A program made the position numbers and the translations under genes. A stretch of DNA of 64,000 nucleotides from Lentinus brumalis (lineage: Eukaryota > Basidiomycota > Agaricomycetes > Polyporales > Polyporaceae), in NCBI GenBank assembly GCA_001792895.1, contig MARA01000010.1, forward strand, positions 186,001 through 250,000. The letters are read 5' to 3'. This document shows, piece after piece, positions 58,191 to 64,000 of this stretch. The notes under the pieces are model-generated. The model made no database searches, had not been told where the DNA came from, and saw only the letters and a program-made list of their open reading frames with translations. The first letter of the stretch is position 1. Every line of letters starts with the position of its first letter.

Positions 58191-61100
58191 CTAATCAAGA
58201 TTGAATCCATCCTCATCGAGTGCGGGATCCTGGACCCTGCCCGCAAAGTACGCGATGTCGAGGCCTGGTTTCTCCACGACGAAGTAGCGCGAGGCGTACT
58301 TCGTGGCAGCGTTGTCCTCGTGTGCTTCCGTCGCTGTCATTGGTAAGGGGACCATGGCAACAACTGATGTGATATCATTGACGAAGATTACCTCCCGGAC
58401 GTCGTTGCCCGGGTGATAACAGGCTGCGAGGGTGCCGTGTGTGTGGTCCAGCAACGCAGCGTCGGGTGCCGTGAAGGGCGCGATCATGGCCACGCCTCGG
58501 ATGCGCTTGTCTTGCAACACGAAGCCAAAGTAGTATAGCACTTCGGCGAACCGATTCCCCTTGAGCTGGAAAATGGTCAGAACACATAGCGCACTGGCGA
58601 AGTACAACATCATGGACCTACCTTGACCATGCGCGAACGCCGTGGCTGCTTGCCGCGAGCCTCCCTTGCAACCTCCTTCCAGGCCGATCGAGCGACTTGT
58701 CCAGATGGAATAGCAAGCCGAGCCCAGCGACGAACCTGCGGCACGTAGCTGGGGTCCCTCGGAACATAGCGCTGTTGTCCAAAGAAGGTCCAGATAGCGG
58801 CCTCCTCTGCCGCAGTAACTCCCCGTTCCGCACTATCCCGGGCACGCAGAAGCGCATACCCATCACCGAGGTCGTATGATGCCTGCGGCAGACCAGGGTC
58901 TGGCTCGGCAAACTGTGGGACCACGGCCTTGAGGGCATTCATCTGGGCACGGCGGGACGCGCGTTCAGAGACGTTCGCATATGGTGTGACATGTTGTTTG
59001 ATTTCGCGGGTGATGTTGCCGATATAGTTTTCGAGGGTCCACTGGCTGTAGAGGGTACCTGGACCAACACGGAGAATCTCGGGCACAATGTGCGTGAGAG
59101 TATGGAGGCTGGGGCGGACGAAGTGGACGCGTGAAGCTCGGCGCTGATAGTAACGTACCTCGAACTCCTCAACATACTCGATGATGGCACGGTGTGCATG
59201 CGGGAGTTGTGCGAGGTGCTGTCGGTGCTGAAGGAGGATGCGGATGGCGGATACCAGAAGGCAGAAGTGGCGATAGTATTCGTCGCTGAGAACACCACGT
59301 AGAAGACCGGGGAGTAAGCCATAGACGTACACCAAGAACTCCCACGCCTTGTATCCGCTCGAGATCTTCTTGGCAGGATCACGGGGGATACGATCGAACG
59401 AACCGGGAAGATACCGCCCGCAGCTGGCAACGAGCTTTCCGTGGGCCTTCCAGGGCTTCTTCTCCAGGAATATTGCGAAGTGCCATGACTCCTTCTTGTC
59501 AGGAAGGTAGCACTTGAGAGTGCCACGAAGCGTTGAGACGATGAGGTCAGTGAGATTGAGAGCAACAAGGTGCATCTGATCATAACAAAAGACACCGGGC
59601 ACACCAAGGATTCGTGTCTCGGGCAAGCCGGAGAAGATGCTCGGCTTTGAGATGCCCGTCTCCAAGCGCACCTTCGAGTAGTCTGCCTTGTTGCGCGCCG
59701 CTCGAACTTGTTTCAGGCCGGCCTCATAGCGTTGCTGTGGGGTGGTGCGCGGTGGCCGAGGTGCATCATCGTTGTCGTCGTTGTCGTCGTTGTCGCCATC
59801 GCCGTCGTCACCGTCAGCGCGGAGGTTGTAGTCGTCTGACCCAGAGTCGTCAGGGCCGTACCTCTTGAGGGCGGGATAGTAGTTCGGGCGACCTGGCCGG
59901 TGACGGCTGCGCTGACCGCAGTACAAACGGCAACCATGAGCGCCGTTGTGGCCGACAAGCCCGTTGATGGAAGCCATAGCAGGGGAGTCAGCGGCTGCGA
60001 GGTAGAGGAAGATGTAGGAAGTAGCCAAGCGCTGCTCAGCTGCGTTCCATATCGCGAGACCCTCCCGCTGTAGGGCAGAGACATGATAGAGGCTGGGAAA
60101 GAGGAATGAATCCAGATTCTTCGGCTTCTTGGGTCCTCCAATGACTGCACCTGGCAAGACATAGCGCTTCTTGTACCGCGCAGTAGGAGGGAGGTCAAAG
60201 AGGACCCAGATGGTGAACCAACAGTCGGACGCCTTAGAGGCGTACAACTGGGCACCGTCGATGGAAAACATAAGGATCATGTCATCAGGCTGGATGTCTC
60301 TCTTCGCCCTCTCGCTGTCAGGTAGCTTAGATGTTGCAGCGCGAGCAAGATAGTCGCTGCCGTAGTAGACATCGTCCATGATGGGGATGTCGCCGTCGGT
60401 GGCTTCGAGCTCTGCGGCAATGCGCTCAGTCTCGCGACGACGATGGCTCATGAGATTGGCATTCTCGGGTGAAGCCCACATGGCCTGAAGCTGGGGACCC
60501 AAAGGAAATGTGGCGAATGTGCGACGGGGGATGCGACGACCGCGCTCAAACTCCACGGGGTCGTAGCGAGGCTTCTTGCAGCGCGGACATTCAAGACAGT
60601 TCTCGAACGGACCTGTGAAGGCCACGCAAGTGTCTTCGCACATATCCGTGCGGAGGGCGCTGACTCCGGTGAGCTCTGCGACCAGCTTCTTCACAGTGTC
60701 GTAGCTGGGGAGGGCCTCGTCAGGGTGGAGCTCCATGAAAGCAGCACGGTTGTCAGCGTAATTGGCCTCGGACGCATCGCCGCGCGCGAGATACATCCGG
60801 ATCCCAGCACGCTCAACAGGTTCGATGACACGCGGAGTGCGGGGAGGGTTCCGAAGGCGATGGAGGACCTCTGTGGCAAGTCCCGACTTCTCCAGCGTAG
60901 CCGTGCGCAAAGCCGCGATGAACGCGTCGGCTTCACGGGCATCCCGTCGATGAGCTTCCTTAGGGGCGCCCTGGGTCTCGGTGTATCCGACCTCGGGATC
61001 CTCCTCCTCACTAGTCGAAGACTCAGATGAGGAGACCCTCGGGACTCCTCATCCTCGTCGACATTCATCGGGTCTTCCTGGATGTCGGGCAGCGGCGGAA

Positions 61101-61842
61101 TCGACCCCTGTGTGGCTTGACTGGCACGCGGTGTTACTGTGGGGGTAGATGCAGCGGACGGCGCACGTGCGGGCTGCGAGAACGAGGGCGGACGAGACAG
61201 TGGACGTGGAGGCTGCGAGAGCGAGGGCGGCCGAGACAGAGGACGTAGAGGCTGCGAGAGCGACGGTGTACGGTGAAGGATTGGTGCAGGTTGATCCTCC
61301 TCGTCTGAGGAGTACGACACCTCGATCTCACGCTCGTCGTCAGCGTTCTCGTCGTCGGTCTCCTCATCCTCGTCGTCTGTGACCAACGGCGGCATGCCAT
61401 CGTCATCGAACACGAGGGGACCGCGCTGGAGAGGCGTAAGTATGCAGCAAATGTCAGCGAATGCATCGAGACATACCTCTCGCCGGGTACGTGTGCGTGC
61501 CGAAGTCGCAGCGCGACCGCTAGGTGCAGTGGAAGCCTGCACACGCTGTAATGTCGAGTCAATATACGCGGCCACCGAGAATAATCAAAAATAAAGATCT
61601 CATACCTGGTTGGCTGCGGGCGCTGGGGCACGTCCTACGACCGGTGTTTCAGTCGTTCGTTCGACCCGAAAGATGAGCTCTTCGTTCGGGGTGGTGCGGT
61701 AGGGCTGGTGGTTATAGAACGTAGAATGCTTGACCTCGCGAAGCCGCTTGCAATAGCGCAGGCAGTCGCACATGTACTTGCGGACCTTGGGCACTGCGCG
61801 ACCGGAAGGAGGGCCAGGATCGACAGGACCAGCAGAGGACAT
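58191..61842 (-). CDS. Tnp2-like transposase (CACTA superfamily, Agaricomycete type)
   Basis: Five exons: 61842-61606, about 61563-61500, about 61434-61046, 61010-58622 and 58565-58191. The core is a 766-codon uninterrupted frame. Seen in order: a Cys-rich N-terminus (MCDCLRYCKR), an acidic Ser/Pro linker with a repeated PPSLSQPPRPLSR unit, a zinc-knuckle-like FENCLECPRCKKPRY, and the catalytic-fold region ILMFSIDGAQLYASKASDCW (first Asp), RYVLPGAVIGGPKKPKNLDS, AAADSPAMASINGLVGHNGA (second Asp, with HGCRLYC after it) and WTLENYIGNITREIKQH (possible Glu). The terminal exon is LKGNRFAEVLYYFGFV...VVEKPG. This set matches proteins annotated as transposase family Tnp2 in mushrooms. Between the acidic linker and the core the frame changes; a 35-nt GT-AG intron (61011-61045) restores it exactly but is very short, so a one-base deletion is the alternative. 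Otherwise apparently intact. Confidence 0.82.
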
Positions 61843-64000
61843 TGTGAGGCTCGAGTTGGATCGTCTGAGGGAGGTGGTGGTGAGCTGAGTTTGACCCGGG
61901 TGCTCGACCAGCTATATGTACCCAGAGACAATTCTATTTCGAGATCGTCAGCAGTAGCAGTGGCGGGCGCAGACTGCAACGCCATGGCACTATGGCACAC
62001 TTACAAAGGAGATGGCTGCAGGCACAGACAGCGGGCGGCGGCGCAGTGAGTACATCGCACACATATAGGGCAGGTGTCTGTGCAAGCAGACACAACTTAC
62101 CTGGGCGGAGACAGCACTTCGGCTGTGCATTCGACAACGTCAGTCAGCAAAACGCAGCGCAGTTTCTGTGCAATGACAAACCAGTTCCATTGGTATGGCA
62201 AACGGTGCCATGGTTTGACAGAATGAGCGAAGACATTGCCTTGACAGTCGAGATGGCGGGACGCAAACAAGGACAAAGTGGAGCTTCCCTGTCACAAGAG
62301 ACGCCCATCCACCTCGAAAACATATGCGCCATGATTTGCCAACATCTACCAACATCTAAATCTATACGAACAGACGCGATTCTCACTGGGGATGACATGC
62401 GAGCAGATCATTGTGTCAGGGCGCGAATGGTATGGCACACCAGAGAGGACACCGCAGTGGCAATGCAGGGAAGGTGGCGGCGGGCCTGCGGGACACATGG
62501 GATCGAGAAGTCGTATGTACAAGAAAGTGGAAGGAGCACCCCAGGCAGGGGATCAGACCACCTCTCAGGTGGGTTCCTTGCGCATGGGAAATACCCCTGA
62601 GAGGATCCCTCCCCGCACGGACATCTCACACTCATTCCCAAATACAGTGCGGGCGCTATCGCCCTTTCGGGGCTGCACGCTGCCTTGGGAACGGGCGCCA
62701 TCGTCTACGTGCTGCTGCCTGCTGCCGTCCCGCTGCCCGCCCACGGCCTCTCCGCTACTCCTGTTGCCCGTGACCAGACGTGTTGAGCATATGCTGTAGA
62801 TGGTGAGCAACCTGTATAGTAGGGTTAGGAGCTAATAGACGTCAGGGATGCCTACTTTACTTAAATGATTTACCATCGAGAGGCAGAAGGTCAGTCAAAT
62901 TATTGATGATTCAGGAACCCGGGACTGTGTAAGACATCCGCACGGAGGTCGGTACAGACCTCTCAGTCGGACGTCCGCTTGAATGTTCGACGCGGACCTC
63001 GTCGGGGAAGCATGCCCCCAATTCGGATGGCCGTCGGCCTTCGAGCCGCCTCGTCCGGGTGCGGAGCGTCTCCTGTCAGCAGTCAATCAAAGCCCGTATA
63101 ACGATCCTACTGAATGTTTTGGAGATTTGACATACCGTTGGTATCGCCAGAAGCTGTTGGTATGCGCTCTTGAATATTTTGCAGGCTCATGAAGACATTA
63201 TGCAGAGATCTAGGTAAGTTTTGATGACATTTCCCGGGATCTCTTGACAATGTGTCTCTGTTTCGCTAAGAAACCGTTCTGAGTTCATATAGTGTAGTAT
63301 ACTGGATGCATGGTTGGTAGATATCTCGCACATATGTCCACTCGTGGTCCTGCTGCATACAGAAATCGAGTCAGCGTGAGATCTGGAGTGAATGGGATTT
63401 CATTGAAGCGAGAGAAGGAGACATACCGGTGAGTACATGGGATATATGTCTTTTATCCTTGCCAAAGCGCCTGAATGGCAAGGAGGTGGTCGAAAATTGT
63501 CCTTTTCCTGGAGTGTATACGGCGCAGAGTGTTACCTGTAGCACTCTTGCGTCCTCTGTAACTCAGACTTCAGTGGTCGAGGTCAAGAAGCCAACTGTTT
63601 CAAGACAAATGGGCAAGTAGGCAGATGAGTGATGAGCGTCAAACGGAGAGTATCCGGCCGGATTTGGATGCTCAAGGTCCATACGGAGGTTCGGTCGGTC
63701 GTCTGTACGGTGGTCCGGTGATAGGGTCTGCACAAAGGTCCGTACTGACATCTGTGCACATGTCCGAGTATTCTGTATGCCAAGATCCTAGACTACAATC
63801 AATTCAGTTGGTTGAAGACGAGCTACAGAGCATGTACTACAAGTGAAGCAGCCGATACAAGCTCAGACGCCCCTGCCATCGTAGGATGAGTGGTCAAAAT
63901 AGGCAAGCCACGAGGCTCCGGCACCGGAGCCGAATAGTCTATTCTTAGACACGAGCAGACATTCGCAAAGGAGGGGTCCTTTCAGGCTCATTTCCCATGT
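61843..64000. other. Terminal 2.2 kb without supported gene
   Basis: Upstream of the transposase. It contains small palindromes (tgtctgtgcaagcagaca near 62071; aggtcggtacagacct near 62947) and repeated words such as tatggca (62190, 62430) and ggtcc(a/g)tac (63677, 63737). No open frame with a motif; no terminal inverted repeat I can pair with the other side of the transposase. Confidence 0.45.

Larger units (their letters stand above)
57976..61842 (-). mobile_element. Probable CACTA-superfamily (Tnp2-type) DNA transposon, ends not defined
   Basis: Defined here as the transposase gene plus the adjoining tandem array. I searched by eye for CACTA-like terminal inverted repeats and 2-3 bp target duplications on both sides (57.7-58.0 kb, 54.2-54.4 kb and 61.85-62.6 kb) and found none that I can defend, so the true boundaries, and whether the two neighbouring hypothetical genes are cargo, remain open. 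Confidence 0.55.

Noticed and set aside
62060..62100. Palindrome tgtctgtgcaagcagaca as a transposon terminus
   Set aside because: It is a lone short hairpin with no partner on the other side of the transposase and no target duplication.

Overview
The window is nuclear DNA of a filamentous basidiomycete, most likely a wood-decay Agaricomycete (polypore-like). The evidence is dense short introns (about 45-65 nt, GT-AG with CTNAC-like branch sites), genes on both strands without operons, a CBM1-linked glucuronoyl esterase, DUF6533, F-box and BTB families typical of mushrooms, expanded P450s, and a Tnp2-type transposase of the kind common in Agaricomycetes. I rebuilt exons by hand from splice sites and reading phase; where every phase closes I say so.

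Layout. 0.5-8.1 kb: an intact 13-exon P450 (-), a small cysteine-rich secreted protein (+), and a FAD monooxygenase (+). 8.6-12.7 kb: an F-box/BTB-like duplication in which the 3-prime copy is a frameshifted relic and the other copy (BTB-type protein, -) still reads through. 12.7-16.7 kb: mostly without recognisable genes, with two weak candidates. 16.8-25.7 kb: two convergent conserved genes, an ATRIP/Rad26-like checkpoint protein (+) and UPF2 of nonsense-mediated decay (-). 25.7-28.8 kb: gene-poor. 28.8-33.5 kb: a second intact P450 (+) and a coiled-coil protein with a GX3 repeat array (-).

34.5-43.8 kb looks like a decay zone: a DUF1996-WSC relic missing its front end, a TAP-like alpha/beta hydrolase that has lost its catalytic motifs, a Ser/Gly-rich secreted protein broken by one extra T and flanked by tandem duplications, and an amidohydrolase-like gene whose frame slips at C-runs. 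44.2-52.7 kb returns to ordinary genes: CBM1-CE15 glucuronoyl esterase (lignin-carbohydrate cleavage), very-long-chain 3-oxoacyl-CoA reductase, an F-box/LRR protein and a DUF6533 membrane protein. 53.7-61.9 kb is repeat- and transposon-associated: a GC-rich minisatellite, a multi-exon basic/low-complexity protein, an octad-repeat protein, a 25-bp tandem array and a five-exon Tnp2-like (CACTA superfamily) transposase. The last 2 kb hold no gene I can support.

There is no rRNA, tRNA or CRISPR signal. No complete novel system is proven; the most interesting leads are the transposase-centred block at 54.4-61.9 kb, the BTB gene/relic pair, the catalytically gutted hydrolase, and three GC-AG introns in otherwise intact genes.
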